NCBI RefSeq assembly: GCF_016427505.1
Contig: NZ_JAELXS010000007.1
Span: 1-64,000 of the forward strand
DNA: 64,000 nt
Direction of reading: 5' to 3'
Source: Sphingomonas mollis
GTDB taxonomy: Bacteria > Pseudomonadota > Alphaproteobacteria > Sphingomonadales > Sphingomonadaceae
Of the stretch, positions 34,466 through 43,661 are shown piece after piece; positions within the stretch are counted from its first letter, which is position 1; every line of letters starts with the position of its first letter. The notes beneath the pieces were generated by a model. That model was not told the origin of the DNA, searched no databases, and saw nothing but the letters and a program-made list of their open reading frames with translations. The position numbers and the translations under genes were made by a program.

Positions 34466-36151
34466 ATGTATCGTTTCCCGGCCGCGCTGGTGGCGCTGGT
34501 GTCGTCCACCTCGCTGATCGCCCAGACGGCTGCGCCCGTCCCCGTGCCCGCGCCGGTCAAGCCGGATGCGGCGGCCCTGAATGCCCGATTGAACGCGCCG
34601 CTGCCCGCCGGTCAGGCGGCGATGAAGGCGCACGTGATGTTCCTGGCGTCCGACGCGATGAAGGGGCGTGAGGCGGGCAGCGCCGAATACGACATCGCCG
34701 CACAATATGTCGCCGCGCAATTCTACGCCGCCGGCCTGCGACCGGCGGGCGATGCCGGCGGCTACCTGCAACAGGTGCCGCTGGTCGCGTACAAGGCAGC
34801 GGACAAGGGCAGCTTCGTGTGGACGGCGCGCGGTGGTGAGCCACGGACACTGGCGTTCGGCACCGATGTCGTGCCAGCCCCCGATCCGGCACGGGTCGAG
34901 ACGAGCGTCTCGGCACCGGTGGTGTTCGTCGGCGATGGCATCGACGCGCCGCAATATGCCCATGACAGCTATAAGGGCGTCGATGTGCAAGGCCGCATCG
35001 TCGCCTTCTTCCGCGGCGCGCCGGGTCGCTTCGCCGGTGAGGAACGCGCGTTTTTCGGGTCTACCGATACAAAGCTGCGGATCGCCGCGGCGCACGGGGC
35101 GGTCGGTGCCATCGAACTGGCCGCGCCTTCGACGACCGCCGACGGCATGACGCGGATGGCGGATTCCTATGACCGCGCCCGCACCAACTGGGCGGCGCCC
35201 GCCGGCTTCGCCAATACGGCCACGCCGACGACGCCGCTGCTCGGGACGCTCTCCCCAACGGCAGCCGCGCGGATGTTCGCAGGTGCCGGCACATCATGGG
35301 CAAGCATCGTTGCCGAGGCCGCCCGTGCCGAACCGCGGCTGAAGGCCGTGCCGCTGCCGGGAACGCTCACTATCGCGCTCCATACCAGCTTCACGCCGAT
35401 GCCGAGCAGCAACGTCGTCGGTATCGTGCCGGGCAGCGACCCGGTGGTCGGCAAGGAGGTGGTCGTCCTGTCCGCGCACCTCGACCATATCGGTGTGGGT
35501 CGGCCGGTGAACGGCGATGCGATCAACAACGGCGCGCTCGACAATGCGATCGGCATCGCCAGCCTGATCGAGGAGGCCAAGCGCTTCACCGCCAGCGGCA
35601 AGCCGCCGCGCCGCACCGTCATGTTCCTGGCAGTGACGGCGGAGGAGAAGGGGCTGGTCGGGGCGGATTACTTTGCGCATCATCCCACCGTACCGAAGAG
35701 CGCGATCGTCGCCGACGTGAACCTCGACATGCCGATGCTGCTCTATCCGTTCGAGGACATGATCGTGTTCGGCGCGGATCGATCGACGCTTGGGCCGATC
35801 GTGGCGCGGGCGGCGGCGACGGCGGGGACGACGATGTCGCCCGATCCGAACCCGGAACAGGGCTTCTTCGTCCGGTCCGACCATTTCCGGTTCGTGCAGC
35901 AGGGTATCCCCTCGGTCTTCCTGTGGCCGGGGCAGAAGGGGCCGGGCAAGGCGGCGGTCGAGGGGTTCCTGTCGACCTGCTACCACCGACCCTGCGACGA
36001 TCTGTCGCTGCCGATCATGTGGGATCAGGGCGTGCGCTTCGTCGATGTGAATTATCGCATCGCCCGCGATATCGCCGACGGGGCCGAACGACCGGTGTGG
36101 AACAAGGGCGATTATTTCGGCACGCTCTACAAGGGGGCGATGGCGCGCTGA
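34466..36151 (+). CDS. Secreted M28-family metallopeptidase
   Basis: The 561-residue protein begins with a signal peptide (MYRFPAALVALVSSTSLIAQ) and AAGGA-type ribosome site 7 bases before ATG. A protease-associated (PA) domain is inserted in the first half, and the M28 catalytic core carries the zinc motifs SAHLDHIG, NNGALDNAIG and AVTAEEKGLVG. M28 enzymes are aminopeptidases or carboxypeptidases acting on exported or environmental peptides. The frame extends 25 residues upstream without a signal-like start. Divergent from pepN; its stop overlaps the next gene (TGATG). Confidence 0.9.
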   Translation: MYRFPAALVALVSSTSLIAQTAAPVPVPAPVKPDAAALNARLNAPLPAGQAAMKAHVMFLASDAMKGREAGSAEYDIAAQYVAAQFYAAGLRPAGDAGGYLQQVPLVAYKAADKGSFVWTARGGEPRTLAFGTDVVPAPDPARVETSVSAPVVFVGDGIDAPQYAHDSYKGVDVQGRIVAFFRGAPGRFAGEERAFFGSTDTKLRIAAAHGAVGAIELAAPSTTADGMTRMADSYDRARTNWAAPAGFANTATPTTPLLGTLSPTAAARMFAGAGTSWASIVAEAARAEPRLKAVPLPGTLTIALHTSFTPMPSSNVVGIVPGSDPVVGKEVVVLSAHLDHIGVGRPVNGDAINNGALDNAIGIASLIEEAKRFTASGKPPRRTVMFLAVTAEEKGLVGADYFAHHPTVPKSAIVADVNLDMPMLLYPFEDMIVFGADRSTLGPIVARAAATAGTTMSPDPNPEQGFFVRSDHFRFVQQGIPSVFLWPGQKGPGKAAVEGFLSTCYHRPCDDLSLPIMWDQGVRFVDVNYRIARDIADGAERPVWNKGDYFGTLYKGAMAR

Positions 36152-36990
36152 TGAGCAGGATGCTGATCTTCGGCCTCGGCTATAGCGCGGGCCGGCTAGG
36201 CGAGCGGCTGGCGGGCGAGGGCTGGCATGTGACCGGCACGACGCGGGACGGTCGCGACGGCACGGTGCGGTTCGACGACCGCGAGGCGGTGCTGGCGGAG
36301 ATCGCGGCGGCGACGCACATCCTGTCGTCGGTGCCGCCGGTGGCGGAGAGCGATCCGGTGCTGGTGAATTATGGGTCGGTGCTCGCCCGCCGGAGGGCGT
36401 GGCTGGGATATCTGTCGTCGACCGGCGTATACGGCGATGCGGACGGGGCGTGGATCGACGAGACGGCGGCGACCGGCGGTGGCCGGCGGGCGGCGCGGGC
36501 GCAGGCGGATGCGGACTGGCTGGCGATCGGCACGCGCGTCTTCCGGTTGCCCGGCATCTATGGTCCTGGCCGTTCGCCGCTCGACCGGGTGCGGGCCGGG
36601 GAGGCGCACCGGGTCGATGTGGCCGGGCAAGTGTTCAGCCGGGTGCATGTCGACGACATCGTCGCAGGTGTCATCGCCGGGTTCGACGGGCCGGCGGGGG
36701 CGTATAATCTGGCCGACGACCTGCCCTGTTCGCCGAACGACGTGGTGACGTTCGGCGCCCGGCTGATCGGCTGCACGCCGCCGCCGCTCGTGTCGCTGGC
36801 CGACCTGTCACCGATGGCGCGCGGTTTCTATGCGGAGAACCGGCGGGTGGCGAACGGCAAGGCGAAGCGGGTGCTCGGCTGGACCCCGCGTTGGCCGGAT
36901 TACCGGTTGGGCCTGCGGGCGCTGAGCGCGATGACGAGGCCCAGTCCGGTCAGCGCTGCGCCACCCGCCGCCAATGTCGACCAGCGATAA
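36151..36990 (+). CDS. NAD(P)-dependent epimerase/SDR-like protein (YeeZ type)
   Basis: The 279-residue extended-SDR-like protein has an N-terminal nucleotide motif LIFGLGYSAGRLG and YLSSTGVYGD, where Ser and Tyr sit in the epimerase pattern but the Lys of YxxxK is not in place. YeeZ-type proteins of unknown substrate share this form. It starts on the base that ends the M28 gene. The last 91 bases overlap the end of the opposite-strand EamA gene, so its C-terminal tail (ending AAPPAANVDQR) is antisense to that carrier's last helix. Confidence 0.75.
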   Translation: MSRMLIFGLGYSAGRLGERLAGEGWHVTGTTRDGRDGTVRFDDREAVLAEIAAATHILSSVPPVAESDPVLVNYGSVLARRRAWLGYLSSTGVYGDADGAWIDETAATGGGRRAARAQADADWLAIGTRVFRLPGIYGPGRSPLDRVRAGEAHRVDVAGQVFSRVHVDDIVAGVIAGFDGPAGAYNLADDLPCSPNDVVTFGARLIGCTPPPLVSLADLSPMARGFYAENRRVANGKAKRVLGWTPRWPDYRLGLRALSAMTRPSPVSAAPPAANVDQR

Positions 36991-37838
36991 CCCTCGAACA
37001 CGGTCGACAACAGCATGGCGATGACCGGCACGATGACGCTGGAATAGGCCGCCTTGGCCGGGCCGATCACGCGCAGCACCTGAAAATACAGTGGGAAGGC
37101 GAGGGCGGAGGCGAACAGCCCGAGATAGAGGATGCCGGCGACATAGCCCCAACGCGGCTCGAACACCGGCGGTCCCGCCAGCCACCATGCCGCCCCGGCA
37201 TCGAGCGCGGCGCCGACCAGCATCGCGATCGTCAGCGTCGATGCCATCGGATAGCGTTTGGCGGTGGCGCTCGCCTGCATCACGTTGGCGGTGGAGGCGG
37301 ACAGGATCGCCGCCAGCGTCCAGCCGATCCCGACCAAGGAGGCGGTCGGCCCCTGCGGATCGGATCGCGCCTCGTGCAGGAATAGCAGGGCGATGCCGGC
37401 CATCGCGACGGCGGAGCCCAGCACCAGTTGCCGGCCCATCTTTTGCCCGAGGAAAAGGCGGGCCAATACCGCGTTGGGCACCAGCAGCATCGCGAAGGTG
37501 ACGGCGACGAGGCCGGAGGTGATGAACCCCTCTGCCCGGTACACGAAGTTGAAGTTCAGCGAGAATTGCAGCACGCCGAGCGCCGTGGCGAAGGCGAGGC
37601 CGCGTCCGTCGAAGCGGAAACTGTCGCGGCGGATCAGCGCCCAGATGCCCATCGCCACGGCGGCGACGAGGAAGCGATAGGTGACCGACCAGCTGGGCGG
37701 CACCACGCTGATCTGGTCGCGGATGACGATCCAGGTCGATCCCCAGATCAGCGTCACGATGGCGAACGGGATCAGGATCGACGCGCGGGTCGATTGCGGG
37801 GCGGTGCCGGCGAAATCGCTGTTGGGCGTAGCGCTCAC
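36900..37838 (-). CDS. EamA-family transporter (DMT superfamily)
   Basis: The 312-residue inner-membrane protein has about ten helices in two EamA repeats. Signature elements are LIWGSTWIVIRDQ in helix 1 and the end of the second repeat (SVIVPVIAMLLSTVFEGYRW). Drug/metabolite transporters of this group export amino acids, metabolites or toxic compounds; the substrate is not readable. It starts at GTG 37838, overlapping the threonine aldolase stop by 4 bases, so the two are an operon and threonine or a related amino acid is a possible cargo. Confidence 0.85.
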   Translation of the reverse strand: MSATPNSDFAGTAPQSTRASILIPFAIVTLIWGSTWIVIRDQISVVPPSWSVTYRFLVAAVAMGIWALIRRDSFRFDGRGLAFATALGVLQFSLNFNFVYRAEGFITSGLVAVTFAMLLVPNAVLARLFLGQKMGRQLVLGSAVAMAGIALLFLHEARSDPQGPTASLVGIGWTLAAILSASTANVMQASATAKRYPMASTLTIAMLVGAALDAGAAWWLAGPPVFEPRWGYVAGILYLGLFASALAFPLYFQVLRVIGPAKAAYSSVIVPVIAMLLSTVFEGYRWSTLAAGGAALTGLGLVIALSARRPNR

Positions 37839-38836
37839 AAGGCCTGGATCGCGTCGGCGAGCGGACGGATCGCGTCCTCGCGCTGGTTCCACGAAATGAC
37901 CAGCCGCGCCTCGCCCGGCCCCCAGTCATAGAAGTCGAACCCCTTTGCCCTGAGCGCCGCAGCCTCGTCAGGCGTGACGCGCAGGAACACCTCGTTCGCT
38001 TCGACCGGATGGACGAGGCGGTCGCCGGCGGCGTCGGCGAGCAGCGCGGCGCCGGCATTGGCGACGCGGCCGTTGTCGAGCCACAGATCGTCCTCGGTCA
38101 TCGCCAGGATCTGTGCGGCGAGGTAGCGACCCTTCGACAGCAGCAGACCGGCGCGCTTGCGACGGCGCAGCGTGGCGGCGGCGAGGCCGGTGTCGAAGAA
38201 GATCAGTGCCTCGGCACTCATCCCGCCGTTCTTGACGAAGCCGAACGACAGCGCCTCGACTCCGGCCCGCCATGTCACGTCGGCGGGCGAACAACCGGCG
38301 CTGGCCACCGCATTGGCGAAACGGGCGCCGTCCATGTGGAAGCGCCAGCCACGGCTGCGGCAGAGATCGCCGATCGCGGCGACCTCGTCCGGGCGATAGA
38401 CGAGGCCGTATTCGGTGGCGTTGGTGATCGAGACGGCGTGCGGCTGGACGCGGTGGACGTCGTTGGCGATCGCATCGGCGACGGCGGCGATGCTTGCCGG
38501 GGTCAGTTTGGCGCCGTCGCCGTCGGCCAGCATCAGCTTGGCGCCGTGGGTGTAGAATTCGGGGGCGCCGCCCTCGTCGTTCTGGATATGCGCGTCGCGG
38601 TGGCAGATCACGCCGCCATAGGGCGGGCACAACGCCGCGAGCGCCAGACAGTTCGCGGCGGTGCCGGTCGGCACCCACAGCGCGCGCACCTCCGTTTCGA
38701 ACAGGTCGGACAGGCGGCCGTCGAGCTGTTTCGACCAGCGATCGCCGTCATAGGCGGTGTCGAGCTGATCGACCTCGGCCAGCGCAGCGAAGACGCGCGG
38801 ATGGACGGGGGCGGCGTTGTCGGAAAAGAAGCGCAT
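37835..38836 (-). CDS. ltaE: Low-specificity L-threonine aldolase
   Basis: The 333-residue PLP enzyme of the beta-eliminating lyase/threonine aldolase family splits L-threonine or L-allo-threonine into glycine and acetaldehyde. It begins MRFFSDNAAPVHPRVF, and the PLP lysine is in LSFGFVKNGG, with the HMDGARFANA motif just before. The start at MRFFSDN is usual for the family; an upstream in-frame start would add 12 residues. It is the first gene of a two-gene operon with the EamA exporter. Confidence 0.88.
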   Translation of the reverse strand: MRFFSDNAAPVHPRVFAALAEVDQLDTAYDGDRWSKQLDGRLSDLFETEVRALWVPTGTAANCLALAALCPPYGGVICHRDAHIQNDEGGAPEFYTHGAKLMLADGDGAKLTPASIAAVADAIANDVHRVQPHAVSITNATEYGLVYRPDEVAAIGDLCRSRGWRFHMDGARFANAVASAGCSPADVTWRAGVEALSFGFVKNGGMSAEALIFFDTGLAAATLRRRKRAGLLLSKGRYLAAQILAMTEDDLWLDNGRVANAGAALLADAAGDRLVHPVEANEVFLRVTPDEAAALRAKGFDFYDWGPGEARLVISWNQREDAIRPLADAIQAL

Positions 38837-39042
38837 GGCGGGCGCTGTGGAAAGATGTGCCGGCCACGTCAATGTTGCTGACGTGAAAGCGCCGGAAAGT
38901 CGCTAAAGTCACACCTGCGCTCGCGCGCGAGGGCGTGCGTGCGCGGGCGCGTGGGCGGGATTATACTGGCCGGTACTGGGAAAGAGCGATGGGTTGGGTG
39001 TATCAGCGCGTCGGGGTGTAGGACATACCTTTTCGCGCCTGG

Positions 39043-39101
39043 TGAACACCCTCACCCTTCCGGCGCTTCGCGCCTCCCTCCCTCTCCCGGTGGGAGAGGG
39101 A
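39043..39101. repeat. Dispersed CCCTCACC...CCCTCTCCC element, copy 2
   Basis: This copy shares the core ACCCTCACCCTTCCGGCGCT and CCCTCTCCC-ggt-GGGAGAGGG with the copies at 29632-29754 and 51507-51563. It ends 8 bases before the PBP gene's stop and so lies at that gene's 3' end. Confidence 0.75.
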
Positions 39102-39108
39102 AAGATCG

Positions 39109-41229
39109 TCAGAATTCGTCCTGTGGTTCGTCCGGGGGGCGGCGGTCGTCGCGGGGTGGGGGACCGGGATCGCGGTCACGGTCGCGGTCGCGGCGGGGGC
39201 CGACGGAGATCGAGCCGTCGTCGCCCTGCCGGATTTCGAGGCCCAGCCCTTCCAACTGGCTGGCGGCGGCGTCGAGCGCGTCGGCGCCCATGTCGGCGAG
39301 ATCGTTGCCGATCCCCTCGACCGCGTTGCCGTCGAACGCCGGTTCGGGTTCGGCCACGACGGGGGGCGCGACGCCGAGCGCGTTCTGCATGAAGTCGCGC
39401 CAGATGCGCGCCGGCACGCCGCCGCCGTGAAGACCGGGATTGGGGCTGTTGTCGTCGTTGCCGACCCACACGCCGACGACCAGATCGCCGGCGAAGCCGA
39501 TGAACCACGCATCGCGGCTGTCCTGCGAGGTGCCGGTCTTGCCCCAGGCATCGATGCTCAGCACCGCCTCGCGACCCGTGCCCCGGATCGAGGACGACAG
39601 GAGCTGCAGCATCTGGCTGCGGACATTTTCGGGCAGGGCACGGCTGCGCCCCGCCAGCGAGGCGTACCAGCTGCGGTCGGCGACCTCGTCGACGCCGCGC
39701 GGCTGCACGGGGTAACGGCCGTTGGCGATCGCGGCATAGGCGGCGGTCAGTTCGATCAGCGATACCTCCGACGTGCCGAGGCCGATCGTCGCCTCGTTGG
39801 CGATCGGGGTGGAGATGCCGAGATCGCGCGCGGTCTGGATGACGTTGCGTACGCCGACCTCCTGCGTCAGCCGTGCGGCGACGACGTTGGACGAGCGGGC
39901 GAAGGCGCGGCGCAGCGTGATCGGCCCCAGATAGCGGTTGTCGTCGTTGCGCGGTTTCCAGCCGGCGATCTCGACCGGCGAATCGTCCATCACCGTATCG
40001 GGCGTCATGCCGGCGCGCAGCGCGGCGAGATAGACGAACAGCTTGAACGTCGATCCGGGCTGGCGACGGGCCTGCGTCGCGCGGTTGAACGGGCTCTTGC
40101 CGTAATCGCGGCCGCCGACCATCGCGACGACACGGCCATCCGGGTGCATCGCGACGAGGGCCGATTGCGCCTGACGCAGGCCGGCACCGCGGATGGCGCG
40201 TTCGGCAGCGTTCTGGAGACGGGGGTCCAGCGTGGTGCGGACGGTCGCCTCGGTCTTCACCTCGCCGGCGCGGTCGCGGGCCTGGGGCAGGACCCAGTCG
40301 GCGAAATAGGTGCCGCTGGGCAATTGCTGCGGCCGGGAGGCCAGCACGCGCTGCGGCTGCACCGCATCGGCCTCTCGCTGGGTCAGGAAGCCGGCATCTT
40401 CCATCGCGGCGACGACGACGGCCTGACGCGCGCGGGCGCCCTTCAGGTTGACGGTGGGGGCGAGGCGGGAGGGCGCCTTGACCAGTCCGGCGAGCATCGC
40501 CGCCTGACCGACGCTCAGCGTCTGCGGGGTGCGGCCGAAATAATGTTTCGCGGCGGCGGAGATGCCATAGACGTTGTCGCCGAAATACACGTTCGACAGA
40601 TAGCGCGACAGGATCTCGTCCTTGGTCAGCCATGCCTCCAGCCAGAACGCGATCATCACCTCGCGCAGCTTGCGCGCGGCGGTGCGATCCGAATCGAGGA
40701 AGGCGTTTTTCGCCAGCTGTTGCGTGATCGTGCTGCCGCCCTGACGGACGCCGCCGGAGCCGATATTGGCCCATGCGGCGCGGGCGATGCCGCGCGGATC
40801 GATGCCCCAGTGCGAATAGAAGCGCCGGTCCTCGATCGCCATGAACGCCTCGCGCACATGCGGCGGCAGGGTGGCGGCATCGACCGGCGTGCCGATGATC
40901 GCGCCACGCCGGGCGATCGGCGTGCCGTTGTCGGCGGTCAGCGTGATCGACGGGGGCGTCGGCGGCTTCAACGAGCGAGACAGCGGCGCGGTGATCGCCA
41001 GCCACGCGATGGCGATGACGAGCAGGACGATGCCGGCGGCGAACCCGCGCACCAGCCAGCGGCCGATCCAGCGATAGGATCGGGGTTCCGGTCGTGGCTC
41101 GGCATCGAACCGGTCGCGCCACGGATCGACACCGGCATAGGTGTAGGGGCGTTCGGTATCATGGTCGGTCCGGGGCCGGGGGCGATCGGGATCGAAGGGG
41201 TCGGGGCGCATCGGCGGGTTCCAGGACAC
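39109..41229 (-). CDS. Class A penicillin-binding protein (PBP1A type)
   Basis: The 706-residue bifunctional peptidoglycan synthase has a proline/aspartate-rich cytoplasmic tail (1-50), one membrane helix (about 57-80), then a GT51 glycosyltransferase domain with catalytic E133 in AIEDRRFYSHWG and GGSTITQQ (164-171). The transpeptidase domain has S393-xx-K396 (PGSTFKLF), SSN 446-448 and KTG 564-566. It polymerises and cross-links the wall on the outer face of the inner membrane. The C-terminal tail (about 640-706) is acidic and low-complexity. Homologues are annotated PBP1A or PBP1C; I do not assign a gene symbol. Confidence 0.93.
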   Translation of the reverse strand: MSWNPPMRPDPFDPDRPRPRTDHDTERPYTYAGVDPWRDRFDAEPRPEPRSYRWIGRWLVRGFAAGIVLLVIAIAWLAITAPLSRSLKPPTPPSITLTADNGTPIARRGAIIGTPVDAATLPPHVREAFMAIEDRRFYSHWGIDPRGIARAAWANIGSGGVRQGGSTITQQLAKNAFLDSDRTAARKLREVMIAFWLEAWLTKDEILSRYLSNVYFGDNVYGISAAAKHYFGRTPQTLSVGQAAMLAGLVKAPSRLAPTVNLKGARARQAVVVAAMEDAGFLTQREADAVQPQRVLASRPQQLPSGTYFADWVLPQARDRAGEVKTEATVRTTLDPRLQNAAERAIRGAGLRQAQSALVAMHPDGRVVAMVGGRDYGKSPFNRATQARRQPGSTFKLFVYLAALRAGMTPDTVMDDSPVEIAGWKPRNDDNRYLGPITLRRAFARSSNVVAARLTQEVGVRNVIQTARDLGISTPIANEATIGLGTSEVSLIELTAAYAAIANGRYPVQPRGVDEVADRSWYASLAGRSRALPENVRSQMLQLLSSSIRGTGREAVLSIDAWGKTGTSQDSRDAWFIGFAGDLVVGVWVGNDDNSPNPGLHGGGVPARIWRDFMQNALGVAPPVVAEPEPAFDGNAVEGIGNDLADMGADALDAAASQLEGLGLEIRQGDDGSISVGPRRDRDRDRDPGPPPRDDRRPPDEPQDEF

Positions 41230-41344
41230 GGGCGCTGTTCTACCTGACTAGAACACCTCGCGCAATGTGGTCCTTCATAATCGCGTGACCGCGGAAGCGC
41301 GACCCCCCTGTTCTTTTGCAGCGCTAATGTGGAATAGGAGCGGG

Positions 41345-41959
41345 ATGGATCAGGTGACGACAGGCGACATCGACCGGCAGCGGCCGCTGGTGGTGGGAAT
41401 CGGCGGGACGATCGGCGCGGTATCGTCGACCGAACGCGCGCTGTGCATCGCGCTGGAGGCGGCGGCGCAGCAGGGATTCGCGACGCGGATGTTCGGCGGC
41501 GCGGACATGGCGCGGCTGCCGCTGTACGATCCGCGCGCGACGACGCGCACGCCGGACGAGCGCGCGTTCGTCGATGCGGTGCGCGGCGCATCGGCGGTCA
41601 TCATCGCCAGTCCGGGGTATCACGGGTCGATATCGGGCGTGGTGAAGAACGCGCTCGACCTGCTGGAAGAGACGGCGAAGGACGGGCGGCCGTATCTGGC
41701 GGACATGCCGGTGGGCCTGATCGCCACCGCCTATGGCTGGCAGGCGACGGGATCGACGATCGCGGCGCTGCGGTCGATCGTCCATGCGCTGCGCGGCTGG
41801 CCGACGCCGTTCGCCGCCGCGATCAACACGCAGGTGACGCGTTTCGACGACGAGGGCGGGGCGAGCGACCCGGCGGTGGTCGAACAATTGCGGCTGATCG
41901 GCCGGCAGGTGGCGCGCTTCGCACCGCTGGCGCGGGTGGCGGCCGAATCAGGTCAGTGA
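41345..41959 (+). CDS. NADPH-dependent FMN reductase-like flavoprotein
   Basis: The 204-residue flavodoxin-like protein has the flavin phosphate loop GGTIGAVSSTERA near the N-terminus and SPGYHGSISGVVKNALD, the second FMN-contact motif of the NADPH-dependent FMN reductase/azoreductase family. It probably reduces flavin or quinones in the cytoplasm. AGGAG precedes ATG 41345; the frame continues upstream without a ribosome site. It diverges from the PBP gene, and its 3' end overlaps the corA 3' end by 7 bases. Confidence 0.8.
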   Translation: MDQVTTGDIDRQRPLVVGIGGTIGAVSSTERALCIALEAAAQQGFATRMFGGADMARLPLYDPRATTRTPDERAFVDAVRGASAVIIASPGYHGSISGVVKNALDLLEETAKDGRPYLADMPVGLIATAYGWQATGSTIAALRSIVHALRGWPTPFAAAINTQVTRFDDEGGASDPAVVEQLRLIGRQVARFAPLARVAAESGQ

Positions 41960-42906
41960 GTGAACCAGTGGCGGCGGACGAAATATAGCACCACGCCGAC
42001 CGCGATCGTGGTGCAGACGCCCATGATCGCGTCGAATGCCCATGGTTCCTGCGCATAGGGCAGGTGCGCGACGTTCATGCCGTAAAGCCCGGTGATGAAG
42101 GTCAACGGCAGGAACACCATCGCGACGATCGAGATGATGAGCGTGCGGCCGTCGATCTGCTCGGCGCGCAGATCGGACAGGGTCTCGTGCATCAGCGCGG
42201 ATCGCTCGCGGATCGATTCCAGTTCCTCGGCCATGCGCGCGGCGCGATCGGCGGCGGCGGCGATGTGCAGGCGATCGTCGTCGCCCAGCCAGTCGCCGGG
42301 CAGGGCCGCCAGCTTCTCCAGCGCGCTGCGTTGCGGGCTGAGGAAGCGGCGATAGGCGATGGCGGCGACGCGCACCCGGCTGACGTTGCGGCGCAGTTCG
42401 AACACGCGGTTGGCGTCGAGCTGTTCCTCGCAATCGTCGAGCTGGTCACCGAGTTCGGCGACGTCGGGGTCGAGATCGGTGGTAATCGCGGTGGCGAAGG
42501 CGGTGATGAGGTCGCCGGGATCGCGGATGCGGCCCGCCGTCACCTCCTGCTTCACCGCGCCGACCGCGATCAGCGGCTTGCGGGTGACGGAGAACACGCG
42601 GCCCTTGACCGCCCAGATGCGGACCGAGGCGAGGAGATCGGAACTGTCGGGTTCCTCCTTCGACCGGCCGCGCAGGTTGAGGAAGGCGCCGTCGCCGAAC
42701 GCCTCGCAGCGGGGGCGCGTCTCGGTCGCGGTGAGGGCGTCGACGATATAGTCGTCGAGGCCGGCGGGGCCGCGCAGCCAGTCCTGCGTTTCCTGATCGA
42801 TCTGGGCGAGGTGTATCCAGACGAGGTCGCAGCGGTCGGCCAGCGCCTCCGCCGGGTCGATGCGGGTGCCGTCACCGCCGGCGATGCGGTAGCAATAGGC
42901 GTCCAT
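41953..42906 (-). CDS. CorA-family divalent cation transporter
   Basis: The 317-residue protein has a long acidic, helical cytoplasmic domain followed by two C-terminal membrane helices with the CorA selectivity motif GMN (ITGLYGMNVAHLP). It forms a pentameric Mg2+ (or for ZntB-like members Zn2+) channel. The ATG follows the siroheme gene stop with a one-base overlap (TGATG). The loop after GMN lacks the usual MPE, which points to a ZntB-like rather than classical CorA branch. Confidence 0.87.
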   Translation of the reverse strand: MDAYCYRIAGGDGTRIDPAEALADRCDLVWIHLAQIDQETQDWLRGPAGLDDYIVDALTATETRPRCEAFGDGAFLNLRGRSKEEPDSSDLLASVRIWAVKGRVFSVTRKPLIAVGAVKQEVTAGRIRDPGDLITAFATAITTDLDPDVAELGDQLDDCEEQLDANRVFELRRNVSRVRVAAIAYRRFLSPQRSALEKLAALPGDWLGDDDRLHIAAAADRAARMAEELESIRERSALMHETLSDLRAEQIDGRTLIISIVAMVFLPLTFITGLYGMNVAHLPYAQEPWAFDAIMGVCTTIAVGVVLYFVRRHWFTH

Positions 42907-43661
42907 CACGCCATCTCCAGCCAGACTGAGAGGCCCGGTGCGTCGTGCGGCGGGCCGGCGATGCGGGCGGCGTCGGCGCGGGCGCGGTCGAGGATCGCGG
43001 GTGGGACGCCATCGGCGTGGAAGACGCGGTCGGCGTTGGCGAGCAGCCGGGCGTGACGCAGCGTCAGGTCGTCGGGGTCGGGGGAGGTGAGGACGATGCG
43101 TTCCAGCCGGGCGGGGCCGCCGCCGGTGAGGGCGGTCATGACGTCGGCGTTCGGGTGGTCGTCCAGCGGATCGAGCGGGCCGCCGGGGGCGAAGGCCGCG
43201 CCGATCGCGCGGCGGCGCTCACCGCCATCGGGAAAGCGGTCGCGCATCGCGGTGCGGGCGGCATGCATCGCATCGGCAAGGCTGCTGAGCGAGGCGGGGA
43301 GCAGCGCCTCCAGCCGCTGGCGCAGCGCGGCGGCGAGGCCGGCGGAGACGCCGCCGGTGCCGATCGCGACCAGCACCGGATCGCGATCGACGATGGCGGG
43401 GAGGGTGAAGTCGCAATGATCGGGGCGGTCGACCGCGTTGACCAGAATGCCCCGCGCCTTCAGCCGGGCGACGGCGGCCAGCGCCACGTCCTCGTCATCG
43501 ATCGCGACGATGGCGAGGGGGGCGGCGGTATCCTCGCCGCAGACGAACGCGCCGGCGCGTTCGAGCAGGCGGCGTTTCGCGTCGGCCGATTCACCTTCGC
43601 CCAGCAGGATCACGGGCCGCCCGGCCAGCCGCATGAACAGCGGCAGGCTGTGCAGGCTCAT
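42906..43661 (-). CDS. Precorrin-2 dehydrogenase/sirohydrochlorin ferrochelatase (Met8 type) with a methyltransferase-like remnant
   Basis: The 251-residue protein matches the N-terminal half of CysG. It has a short Rossmann segment (PVILLGEGESADAKRRLLE), VNAVDRPDHCDFTLPAIVDR and the helical SLSSLADAMH region, which convert precorrin-2 to sirohydrochlorin and insert iron for siroheme. The last 60 residues resemble the start of the uroporphyrinogen methyltransferase domain (LTSPDPDDLTLRHARLLANA), but the GAGPGDP loop is degraded and the rest is missing. Siroheme serves sulfite/nitrite reductase. It lies between lysA and corA, with 4-base and 1-base overlaps. Confidence 0.78.
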   Translation of the reverse strand: MSLHSLPLFMRLAGRPVILLGEGESADAKRRLLERAGAFVCGEDTAAPLAIVAIDDEDVALAAVARLKARGILVNAVDRPDHCDFTLPAIVDRDPVLVAIGTGGVSAGLAAALRQRLEALLPASLSSLADAMHAARTAMRDRFPDGGERRRAIGAAFAPGGPLDPLDDHPNADVMTALTGGGPARLERIVLTSPDPDDLTLRHARLLANADRVFHADGVPPAILDRARADAARIAGPPHDAPGLSVWLEMA

